Shown here in pieces: positions 1 through 6,168 of a stretch of DNA of 6,371 nt (positions are counted from its first letter, which is position 1; the number at the start of each line of letters is the position of its first letter). The translations under genes and the position numbers were made by a program. The notes beneath the pieces were generated by a model. It was given only the letters and a program-made list of their open reading frames with translations, had not been told where the DNA came from and did not search any database. Source of the DNA: Bacteroidota bacterium (GTDB lineage: Bacteria > Bacteroidota > Bacteroidia > Chitinophagales > Chitinophagaceae); assembly GCA_023436425.1 (NCBI GenBank), contig JAEZJD010000247.1:1-6371 (forward strand), in the 5' to 3' direction.

Positions 1-705
1 GAACAATATGCCTTCGCAGCATCTCACGATTTACAGGAGCCGTTGCGAAAGATCAGAACGTTTGGCTCACTGCTTAAAGAAACGCAACACTTAGACGAAG
101 CAGCAAATCAGCAGCTGAATAAGATGCTCAGCGCCGCCGATAAGATGTCGGTGCTAATACGCGATTTGCTTTTCTTTTCCGGTGTAAAAAAAGGAACCGA
201 ATTTGTCCCAACGGACTTGAATGATGTGTTGGAAAACGTGAAGTCGGACCTGGAAGCGATGATAAAACAAAAAAATGCATCTATTACTGCGGAACGTCTG
301 CCAATCATTGAAGCCATTCCCGCACAAATGATCCAGCTTTTTTATAACATCTTGAGCAACTCGCTAAAGTTTTCAACCGACGGGAAGCAAACGCAAATTG
401 CTATAACAAGTAGGCTCATACGCAAAGAAGAAACAAGTGCATACAAGAATCTTTCGCGTCATTCAGATTATTACGAAATAACTTTCAAGGACGACGGAAT
501 TGGCTTTGATCAGGCGTTTGCCGAGCAAATCTTTGGACTCTTCAAAAAGTTGCACGCGGGCAAAACGTTCTCCGGGTCGGGAATCGGACTTGCGCTTGCC
601 AGAAAAGTTGTGCTTAATCACAATGGCGAGATTAATGCACAAGGAAAAGAAAACAACGGAGCGACTATTTTTGTCTACCTGCCGGCACAGCAACAAAAGT
701 CATAA
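1..705 (+). CDS. Sensor histidine kinase, C-terminal part (5' end outside window)
   Basis: Reading frame 1 is open from the first base, so the gene begins upstream; an apparent start at base 43 is only an internal TTG. The 234 visible residues hold a complete kinase core. The H-box is FAASHDLQEPLRKI, with the likely phospho-accepting His at visible residue 9. A HATPase_c domain follows: N-box QLFYNILSNSLKFS (about 112-125), G1 box DDGIGF (164-169), F-box IFGLFKKLH (177-185) and G2 box GSGIGLALA (192-200). The protein should autophosphorylate on His and pass the phosphate to a response regulator. The signal it senses cannot be told, because the input domains (often PAS or GAF in this type) lie outside. 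No receiver domain follows the kinase core, so it is not a hybrid kinase at its C-terminus. It converges on miaA, and the two reading frames overlap by six bases. Confidence 0.93.
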   Translation, partial: EQYAFAASHDLQEPLRKIRTFGSLLKETQHLDEAANQQLNKMLSAADKMSVLIRDLLFFSGVKKGTEFVPTDLNDVLENVKSDLEAMIKQKNASITAERLPIIEAIPAQMIQLFYNILSNSLKFSTDGKQTQIAITSRLIRKEETSAYKNLSRHSDYYEITFKDDGIGFDQAFAEQIFGLFKKLHAGKTFSGSGIGLALARKVVLNHNGEINAQGKENNGATIFVYLPAQQQKS

Positions 706-1602
706 GTTTTTTTCTGCGAAAGAGATTACTTCATCCGCTGCAGGCGGAAGCCAGCGATATTCTTTGTCTTTCCGAAACCACGTAAGCTGCCGCTTTGCAT
801 ACTGACGAGTATTTTTCTTGATCAGATCTGTGCCTTCTTTTAGTGAAACATGCCCGTCGAAAAATTGAAACATTTCCTTGTATCCAACGGTTTGCAAAGC
901 ATTTAGATGTCTGTACGGAAGCAGCGTTCTTGCTTCCTGTTCCAAACCTTGTTGCACCATAGTTTCAACACGTGAATTAATATTATGATGAAGCTGTTCC
1001 TTAGGAAGATTTAATGCAATCTTCACTGTTTCAAATTCACGTTGCGCTTTTTTTCTTTTTCTTAATTCAACAATTGAACTGCCTGTGAAAGTTATTACTT
1101 CAAGAGCCCTCATTAGTCGCTGCGGATTATTTATTTCGCCTGTAGCGAAAAACAATGGATCTTTTTGTTCTACATTTTGTTTCAGCCATTCCAGTCCTTC
1201 AAGCTCATAACGCTTGATAATTTCATTTCTTACTTCTTCCGGCACGTCAGGTATTTCATCGAAACCGTCACAAAAGGCCTTAATGTACAAACCCGTTCCA
1301 CCGACCATTACTGCTATGTCGTTTTCCAAAAAAATTGCGCTCGCTTTTTCTAATGCATACTTTTCAAAAGTGGCTGCAGTAACTTTTTCGTGAATAGAAT
1401 GCGATGCGACGAAATGATGTTCGACCTGTTGCAATTGTTCAACCGACGGTCTTGCCACGCCGATGTTCATTTCTTTGTAGCACTGCCGACTGTCCGCTGA
1501 AATTATTTGGCTTTTGAAATGTTTGGCTACTTCGATAGCAACAGATGTTTTGCCAACTGCTGTTGCACCTGCAATGACAATTACTTTTTTTTTGCCGCTC
1601 AA
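700..1602 (-). CDS. miaA: tRNA dimethylallyltransferase (MiaA)
   Basis: MiaA transfers a dimethylallyl group from DMAPP to N6 of A37 in tRNAs that read UNN codons, giving i6A37, which stabilises codon pairing. The 300-residue product is close to the usual length of about 300-320. Visible motifs are the P-loop GATAVGKT (12-19), DSRQ (37-40), GGTGLY (101-106), NNPQRLMRALE (158-168), NALQTVGYKE (234-243) and the C-terminal TRQYAKRQLTWFRKD (265-279). The start is a TTG with an in-frame TAA directly before it. No ATG, GTG or other TTG lies between it and the P-loop, so TTG is effectively the only choice. Codons 4-6 form an uninterrupted A9 run. It begins 22 bases after the pRiA4b-like gene with no promoter box in the gap, so the two are probably cotranscribed. 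Its TGA stop overlaps the stop of the converging kinase gene. Confidence 0.97.
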   Translation of the reverse strand: MSGKKKVIVIAGATAVGKTSVAIEVAKHFKSQIISADSRQCYKEMNIGVARPSVEQLQQVEHHFVASHSIHEKVTAATFEKYALEKASAIFLENDIAVMVGGTGLYIKAFCDGFDEIPDVPEEVRNEIIKRYELEGLEWLKQNVEQKDPLFFATGEINNPQRLMRALEVITFTGSSIVELRKRKKAQREFETVKIALNLPKEQLHHNINSRVETMVQQGLEQEARTLLPYRHLNALQTVGYKEMFQFFDGHVSLKEGTDLIKKNTRQYAKRQLTWFRKDKEYRWLPPAADEVISFAEKNL

Positions 1603-1624
1603 TTAAAAGTGGATTGATGTGCAG

Positions 1625-2194
1625 CTAAATGTCGTCTTCACCACCGCTGTCGTTAGAAGCCTCCGAATCGTCGCCAGCATCTCCTTCTCCGTCACCTTCT
1701 TCGCCATATCCTTCCGCATTTTTCGACAGATCATACTTTTCTTCCACATCCGCGAACCTTTCGCCGAGCAAACTTTTTGTGCCGTACTGACTCGGGGGAA
1801 TTCCTTCTTTACGAATGACTGCAGGATAGTTAAGCTTCGGGTTTTCTTCTTTTGATACATTGATCAACTCTACCAAAAACGTCCAGTTCTTATTAAAATC
1901 GTACACGTATACGAAACGCTGATTGGTATCTTTTATCTCCGACCCAATTGTAGTTTCTTTCATGAGCAGCGGAGTAGCCTTGTAGCTTTTGTCGTATGCT
2001 TCGAGAGAAATTTCCCTGCCTCTTTGCCAATTATGGTTGCTGCGAAAAAACGTAGCAGCATGCTTGCTGTCAAATTCGTAAGACTTGAGAATAGCCTCGT
2101 GCAGATCAAAAAAGTTTTGTTTATGTGTAATAGCGATGTCGCGGTAGACACTGTCATCTTCCTCAAAATAAATTCTGAACTTAAGTACTGCCAT
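1625..2194 (-). CDS. pRiA4b ORF-3-like protein with acidic, glycine-rich tail
   Basis: The product has 189 residues counted from the ATG at 2194. A TTG at 2212 would add six residues, but it lies inside the likely -7 box, so the ATG is preferred. The first 150 or so residues resemble the plasmid pRiA4b ORF-3 family (PF07929): a beta-strand start (AVLKFRIYF), a DLHEAILKSYEFD segment followed by a phenylalanine-rich stretch, then VYVYDFNKNWTFLVELI, matching the family's YDFGDxW-like strand. This assignment is by eye. The last 29 residues (about 161-189) carry 13 Asp or Glu, 8 Gly and no Lys or Arg, so they form a disordered, strongly negative tail. No catalytic motif, signal peptide or membrane helix is visible and its function is unknown. 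The family is named after a plasmid gene, but nothing mobile surrounds this copy. It sits between cca and miaA on the same strand. Confidence 0.75.
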   Translation of the reverse strand: MAVLKFRIYFEEDDSVYRDIAITHKQNFFDLHEAILKSYEFDSKHAATFFRSNHNWQRGREISLEAYDKSYKATPLLMKETTIGSEIKDTNQRFVYVYDFNKNWTFLVELINVSKEENPKLNYPAVIRKEGIPPSQYGTKSLLGERFADVEEKYDLSKNAEGYGEEGDGEGDAGDDSEASNDSGGEDDI

Positions 2195-2209
2195 GAAAAT
2201 GAGAAACTT

Positions 2210-2217
2210 CAAATATA
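2210..2217 (-). promoter_or_regulatory. Bacteroidota -7 box for the pRiA4b-like gene and miaA
   Basis: Read on the minus strand the bases are TATATTTG, an exact match to TAnnTTTG, in the 47-base gap after cca. The ATG at 2194 lies 15 bases downstream, leaving a leader of roughly ten bases. No exact TTG -33 element is present at the usual distance; TTC at 2237-2235 is the nearest. It would let this gene and miaA be transcribed separately from cca. Confidence 0.5.
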
Positions 2218-2241
2218 ATTAATAACTAAATAGCGAATTTG

Positions 2242-3669
2242 CTACGGCATCTTCACCGGCGTGAGACCACATTCCTGTCCTTTCTCAAGCATGAATTGAA
2301 AAGCAGCATCGTAGTCGTTTGGGATGTTTCCGTCCAGAATGGCGTCCTTAATTGCTTCCTTGATAACACCTACAGGCCGCGAAGGCGGAATGTTAAAAGT
2401 CCGCATGATGATCTCGCCGCTTATTGGCGGCTGCCAGTTTCTTATGTGATCTTTCTCTTCAACCTCTTTGCAGCGCTGCTTTACCAACTCAAAGTTTTCC
2501 TGGTAGCGCTTGACCTTTAATTTATTTTTCGACGTTATATCTGAATGACACAAAATCATTAAATCTTCAAGTTCGCTGCCTGCATCAAACAAAAGCCGAC
2601 GAATTGCAGAATCGGTGATATTTTCTTTTGTAAGACTGATCGGACGCAAATGAAGTTCTACAAGTTTTCTCACATACTTCATTGGCTCACCCAAGGGCAA
2701 CTTTAACGCATCGAAAATTTTGGGAACCATTCGTCCACCTACCACTTCATGCCCATGAAACGTCCATCCATGATCTTCCTCAAATCTTTTTGTAAGGGGT
2801 TTGCCAATGTCGTGCAGGATGGCTGCCCATCTAAGCCATAGGTTGTTCGACCGTTCTGCAACATTATCCAGCACCTTTAAGGTGTGATAGAAATTGTCTT
2901 TGTGCCCCTTTCCTTCGACAAACTCAGCGCCGGCTAGTGCTACCATATGTGGAAAGATGATTTGCAGCAGCCCGGTGTCAAAAAGCAGTTTGAACCCAAC
3001 GGAAGGCTTGGCACTTAAAACAATTTTATTCAATTCGTCGGTAACACGTTCCTGCGAAATGATTTTTATTCTCTCTGCATTGTGTTCTATTGCATGAAAT
3101 GTTTCAGGATGAATTCTAAAATTCAGCTGAGTTGCAAATCGAACGGCACGCATCATTCTGAGCGGATCGTCACTAAAGGTCGTTTCGGGATCAAGAGGGG
3201 TTTTGATTAGCTGTTGTTTCAAGTCATTAACGCCGTCGAACGGGTCGATCAATTTGCCAAAATCAGTTTTGTTAAGGCTCACAGCGAGAGCATTAATGGT
3301 AAAGTCGCGGCGGTTCTGATCATCTTCGATAGTGCCGGGCACCACTTCCGGGTTGCGACTGTGTCGCCGGTAACTTTCCTTTCTTGCTCCCACAAATTCA
3401 AGGTCGAAGCCGTTATGCAATCTGAAATGCGCCGTTCCAAAATTCTTGTAAAAGCTGACTTTAGCCGAGGGAGACAGTTTTCCTGCCGAGAGTTCAGCAA
3501 GCTGCAGTGCATCCCCGACGCAGACGAAATCAGCGTCTTTTGTTTGGCGATTTAAAAGTTTATCTCGCACGAAGCCCCCGATTAGATAACAGGGAAATCC
3601 TAGTTCATCAGCCGCGTCCGCAATGTTCCTCACAAACCAAAGCTCTTTTTCAGATAACGAGATGTCCAT
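2242..3669 (-). CDS. cca: CCA tRNA nucleotidyltransferase with C-terminal HD domain
   Basis: This class II nucleotidyltransferase adds or repairs the 3' CCA of tRNAs. The 475-residue product has the head domain first: LIGGFVRD (29-36), the metal-binding pair Asp45 and Asp47 in KDADFV, RRDFTINALA (120-129) and DPLRMMRAVRFA (168-179). An RNA-binding helical region follows to about 240. An HD phosphohydrolase domain comes next, with His262, His286-Asp287 (AAILHDIGKP) and probably Asp377 (CHSDITSKN). A class II poly(A) polymerase is the main alternative, but the HD domain and the local tRNA lacking an encoded CCA favour Cca. The ATG at 3669 gives the N-terminal helix seen in relatives; a GTG at codon 13 (3633) is a weaker alternative start. 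The gene lies 39 bases after tsaC, and a TAnnTTTG box ends only five bases before the ATG, which predicts a nearly leaderless transcript. Confidence 0.95.
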   Translation of the reverse strand: MDISLSEKELWFVRNIADAADELGFPCYLIGGFVRDKLLNRQTKDADFVCVGDALQLAELSAGKLSPSAKVSFYKNFGTAHFRLHNGFDLEFVGARKESYRRHSRNPEVVPGTIEDDQNRRDFTINALAVSLNKTDFGKLIDPFDGVNDLKQQLIKTPLDPETTFSDDPLRMMRAVRFATQLNFRIHPETFHAIEHNAERIKIISQERVTDELNKIVLSAKPSVGFKLLFDTGLLQIIFPHMVALAGAEFVEGKGHKDNFYHTLKVLDNVAERSNNLWLRWAAILHDIGKPLTKRFEEDHGWTFHGHEVVGGRMVPKIFDALKLPLGEPMKYVRKLVELHLRPISLTKENITDSAIRRLLFDAGSELEDLMILCHSDITSKNKLKVKRYQENFELVKQRCKEVEEKDHIRNWQPPISGEIIMRTFNIPPSRPVGVIKEAIKDAILDGNIPNDYDAAFQFMLEKGQECGLTPVKMP

Positions 3670-3674
3670 TGAGA

Positions 3675-3682
3675 CAAAGATA
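3675..3682 (-). promoter_or_regulatory. Bacteroidota -7 box just before cca
   Basis: On the minus strand the bases are TATCTTTG, an exact TAnnTTTG match, within the 39-base gap between tsaC and cca. Only five bases separate it from the cca ATG, so transcription would begin at or beside the start codon. No TTG -33 element is visible; GTG at 3706-3704 is the closest candidate, with 21 bases between. The call rests on the -7 match and its intergenic position. Confidence 0.4.
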
Positions 3683-3708
3683 ACCGTCGCGTTGCTGTTA
3701 CTTCACCT

Positions 3709-4287
3709 TTACTCTCTTATAACTTTATGCGAGCCGTCCCTGTTCCATTTTATTATTCTTGAAGGCTGCGCAGGTGTAGCATCATCCTGCCGCCAATTTA
3801 CCACGTAATCAACACGCCTTTTTATGTCTTTAGAAATTTCGCTGAACGTCGCAGGCGCTTGCTGATTACTGATGTTTGCAGATGTGGACACTATGGGCTT
3901 TTGTAATCGTTTAATAAGATGACGGCAAAACTCGTCCTGAACAATTCGAATTGCAATTGTTCCGTCTTCTGAAATGAGATTCGCAGCCAGTCCAATTGCG
4001 TCGTCCAATATTACCGTGGTTGGACGACTTTGTTGCTTTATAAATTCGAACACGGAAGGATCAGGAGCGGCAACATATCTCATTATATCACGTTCGTCTG
4101 CTAGAAGCACAATCATGCTTTTTTTTTCGTCGCGTTTTTTCAGTCGAAATATTTTGGCAACTGCTTTGTAGTCGGTTGCATCACATCCAATCCCCCAAAC
4201 AGTGTCGGTAGGATAAAGAATAAGTTCTCCACGCCGCAGTGTAGTTAACGCAGCCTGAAGGTCTTCTTCAAACACAATCTTACTCAT
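3709..4287 (-). CDS. tsaC: L-threonylcarbamoyladenylate synthase (TsaC/YrdC type)
   Basis: TsaC condenses threonine, bicarbonate and ATP into threonylcarbamoyl-AMP, which the TsaD complex uses to make t6A37 in tRNAs reading ANN codons. The product has 192 residues, which is the short TsaC/YrdC form; the extra C-terminal domain of long Sua5 proteins is absent. Visible signatures are YPTDTVWGIGCDATD (25-39), the KxR pair Lys50 and Arg52, and the SxN pair Ser136 and Asn138 within PIVSTSANIS. The related YciO subfamily is the alternative, but the intact KxR and SxN pairs favour TsaC. Codons around residues 54-57 contain an A9 run close to the active-site KxR. The ATG overlaps the end of the glycosyltransferase gene by eight bases (ATGAGTAA), which suggests translational coupling. 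Confidence 0.92.
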   Translation of the reverse strand: MSKIVFEEDLQAALTTLRRGELILYPTDTVWGIGCDATDYKAVAKIFRLKKRDEKKSMIVLLADERDIMRYVAAPDPSVFEFIKQQSRPTTVILDDAIGLAANLISEDGTIAIRIVQDEFCRHLIKRLQKPIVSTSANISNQQAPATFSEISKDIKRRVDYVVNWRQDDATPAQPSRIIKWNRDGSHKVIRE

Positions 4288-5257
4288 CCAGCTTCGATTT
4301 TACGGTTTGCACGATGATGTTTGTATTTAATTGCTGCAGGCACTGAGGAATGCTGTAGCGTACGCAAACGTTTTTTTCACACGGCTCGCAGGAAAGCGCT
4401 CCCAGGCGAATAATTGTCCGCAGTTTCTCATTATACGGTGCGGTGTGGGCTTCATCTCCCGCGCCAAAAAGCACAATAGAATGCGTGCCCAAAGCATTCG
4501 CAAGATGCGCTGGCCCGGAATCTGTGGTAAGCAAGAGCCGTGCTGAAGCTAACATTTCAACCAGCTTTTTAAGTGACGTTTTGCCGGCAACATTGTCAAT
4601 GTTCGATTTGTCAGGCAATGAGTTTAAAATGGAGTCAACAAAAGGTTTTTCCTTAGATGAACCTATCAGTTTAACAGGCAAGTCTATTTCCCGTTTAACT
4701 GCTGAAATGATTTCAACCGCTTTGTCGTGAGTCAGCCTCCTCGATGAAGCTTCTGAATTGATATTCACCACCACGTATTCGTCAGGTTTAAAATTGTTTT
4801 TCAGCCTCACTCTAATATTATCAGTTTGCTGTCCTGTAAACAATTCAAGTAATCTTACATACTCCTGTACTCTGTGCAAATCTTTCGGAGGGTTGTACGC
4901 GTGGGTAAGAAAGATTTGCCGAAGCTCCTTTTTATAACCAACACGCTTTTTTATTCCCGCAGTGTACCCCATAAAAGCAGATGAGAACGAATTTGGTAAG
5001 CAGAAAAAGACGTCGAACTGTTTTGTGCTTTTAATCTTTCTCCCAAATCGAAACAAGCCCTGAAGTCCCGCAGATTCATCTTTACTAAAAATAAAACGAT
5101 CCCTAATTGGTGGGAAAAAGTCAAGTAGCTGTTCCAAGCCATTTTTCACTATAACACTTACCTCTGCTCCCGGGAAGTAGTTTCCTAATTGCTCGACAAA
5201 CGCTGCGGACATAACCATATCGCCCAGCCAGTTCGGAAGTCGAACAAGAATCTTCAT
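4280..5257 (-). CDS. waaF: Glycosyltransferase family 9, heptosyltransferase II (WaaF/RfaF)-like
   Basis: GT9 enzymes transfer a sugar, typically L-glycero-D-manno-heptose from ADP-heptose, onto the lipopolysaccharide core at the inner face of the cytoplasmic membrane. The 325-residue product opens with RLPNWLGDMVMS, the WaaF-type start; Asp13 is at the position of the catalytic Asp known in heptosyltransferases. The nucleotide-sugar-binding half has LTTDSGPAHLANALG (243-257) and VLFGAGDEAHTAPYN (262-276). A cysteine cluster (Cys290, 293, 298, 306) resembles the one in RfaF proteins. In place of the usual PGAxxGxAKRWP segment there is NINSEASSRRL (165-175), so donor and acceptor are less certain than the family. 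The symbol is therefore a best match. No signal peptide is seen, as expected for a peripheral cytoplasmic enzyme. It diverges from dapD and leads the minus-strand block, yet no clear promoter box precedes it. Confidence 0.9.
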   Translation of the reverse strand: MKILVRLPNWLGDMVMSAAFVEQLGNYFPGAEVSVIVKNGLEQLLDFFPPIRDRFIFSKDESAGLQGLFRFGRKIKSTKQFDVFFCLPNSFSSAFMGYTAGIKKRVGYKKELRQIFLTHAYNPPKDLHRVQEYVRLLELFTGQQTDNIRVRLKNNFKPDEYVVVNINSEASSRRLTHDKAVEIISAVKREIDLPVKLIGSSKEKPFVDSILNSLPDKSNIDNVAGKTSLKKLVEMLASARLLLTTDSGPAHLANALGTHSIVLFGAGDEAHTAPYNEKLRTIIRLGALSCEPCEKNVCVRYSIPQCLQQLNTNIIVQTVKSKLDE

Positions 5258-5266
5258 CTTCTTATT

Positions 5267-5274
5267 TAAGTTTG
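5267..5274 (+). promoter_or_regulatory. Bacteroidota -7 box for dapD
   Basis: The bases are TAAGTTTG, an exact TAnnTTTG match, in the 29-base gap between the divergent glycosyltransferase and dapD starts. The dapD ATG follows 12 bases later, so the leader would be only a few bases long. No TTG -33 element is present at the expected distance, and that region lies inside the opposite gene. Confidence 0.5.
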
Positions 5275-5286
5275 CAAAAAATCGGA

Positions 5287-6117
5287 ATGAAGATAAGAGA
5301 GTCTATTGAACAAGCATGGCAAAACCGCGAATTGGTAAATGATGAAGAGACAAAAAGGGCAATTCGGTTTGTCATTGAGGAAATTGATACTGGAAGATTG
5401 CGAGTGGCTGATCCGCCGAACATGAACGGCGATTCCACCTCCGAATGGCAGGTTAATGAGTGGGTGAAACAAGCTATTCTTCTCTACTTTTCGATCCAGC
5501 CGATGCAAACATGGAATGTAGAACCGTTTGAGTTTTACGATAAGATGTTGCTCAAGAAGAATTTTAAAGCTCTGGGCGTACGAGCGGTGCCACACGCGGT
5601 TGCCAGATACGGATCTTACATTGCAAGAAATGTAGTACTAATGCCTTCTTACGTGAACATCGGCGCCTACGTAGACGAAGGCACAATGGTAGATACGTGG
5701 GCCACGGTAGGTAGCTGCGCTCAAATTGGCAAAGGTGTGCATTTGAGCGGCGGGGTAGGTATTGGCGGGGTTTTAGAGCCGCTTCAAGCTGCTCCCGTGG
5801 TTGTGGAAGATGGATGTTTCATCGGCTCGCGTTGCATTGTTGTAGAAGGGGTTCGCGTGGAAAAGGAAGCAGTGTTAGGAGCTAATGTGGTATTAACGCA
5901 ATCAACCAAAATCATTGACGTCAGCGGTGCCGAACCGAAAGAATATCGTGGAAGAGTGCCTGCCCGCAGTGTTGTTATTCCGGGTACCTACTCGAAAAAA
6001 TTTGCAGCTGGTGAATACAACGTCAGCTGTGCGCTTATTATTGGTCAACGAAAACCAAGCACCGACTTAAAAACGAGTCTCAATGATGCATTAAGAGATT
6101 TCAATGTGTCAGTCTAA
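5287..6117 (+). CDS. dapD: 2,3,4,5-tetrahydropyridine-2,6-dicarboxylate N-succinyltransferase (DapD)
   Basis: DapD succinylates tetrahydrodipicolinate with succinyl-CoA, the committing step of the succinylase route to meso-diaminopimelate and lysine, and so feeds peptidoglycan synthesis in the cytoplasm. The ATG at 5287 gives 276 residues, close to the 274 of the E. coli enzyme. A TTG at 5272 would add five residues but lies within the -7 box and is less likely. The N-terminal helical domain (about 1-100) is followed by a left-handed beta-helix of hexapeptide repeats. The highly conserved block runs from about 119 to 168: MPSYVNIGAYVDEGTMVDTW, then ATVGSCAQIGKGVHLSGG and GIGGVLEPLQA. FIGSRCIVVEGV follows at 178-189, and a C-terminal domain closes the protein. 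It appears monocistronic, with its own promoter box and a strong terminator. Confidence 0.97.
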   Translation: MKIRESIEQAWQNRELVNDEETKRAIRFVIEEIDTGRLRVADPPNMNGDSTSEWQVNEWVKQAILLYFSIQPMQTWNVEPFEFYDKMLLKKNFKALGVRAVPHAVARYGSYIARNVVLMPSYVNIGAYVDEGTMVDTWATVGSCAQIGKGVHLSGGVGIGGVLEPLQAAPVVVEDGCFIGSRCIVVEGVRVEKEAVLGANVVLTQSTKIIDVSGAEPKEYRGRVPARSVVIPGTYSKKFAAGEYNVSCALIIGQRKPSTDLKTSLNDALRDFNVSV

Positions 6118-6138
6118 AAAAGAATTGATTAACACGAG

Positions 6139-6167
6139 AAAATCCCTGCCAATTGCAGGGATTTTTT
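6139..6167 (+). terminator. Rho-independent terminator of dapD, possibly bidirectional
   Basis: An 11-base-pair perfect stem (AAAATCCCTGC at 6139-6149, GCAGGGATTTT at 6155-6165) encloses a five-base loop. A run of six T ends at 6167. It begins 21 bases after the dapD stop. On the minus strand the same hairpin follows directly after the tRNA-Leu 3' end and is trailed by four T that are part of the stem, so it may also stop the tRNA transcript, though less ideally. Confidence 0.9.
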
Positions 6168-6168
6168 G

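Noticed and set aside
43..45. Possible start of the kinase at an internal TTG
   Set aside because: The frame is open to base 1 and encodes the H-box upstream of this codon, so the gene must begin outside the window.
734..748. Small inverted repeat (TCCGC-TGCAG-GCGGA) near the kinase-miaA junction, considered as a terminator
   Set aside because: Only five pairs, inside miaA coding sequence, and no T-run follows on either strand.
1625..2194. pRiA4b-like gene as a sign of a mobile element or integrated plasmid
   Set aside because: No transposase, integrase, terminal repeats or composition shift nearby; the neighbours are housekeeping genes on the same strand.
2195..2212. Upstream TTG start adding six residues to the pRiA4b-like protein
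   Set aside because: The TTG overlaps the likely -7 box, so it would not be in the transcript; the ATG at 2194 starts at the conserved strand.
5272..5595. Minus-strand open frame of about 109 codons opposite the dapD start
   Set aside because: It lies antisense to the well-conserved DapD sequence and has no recognisable motif; it is a shadow of the real gene.
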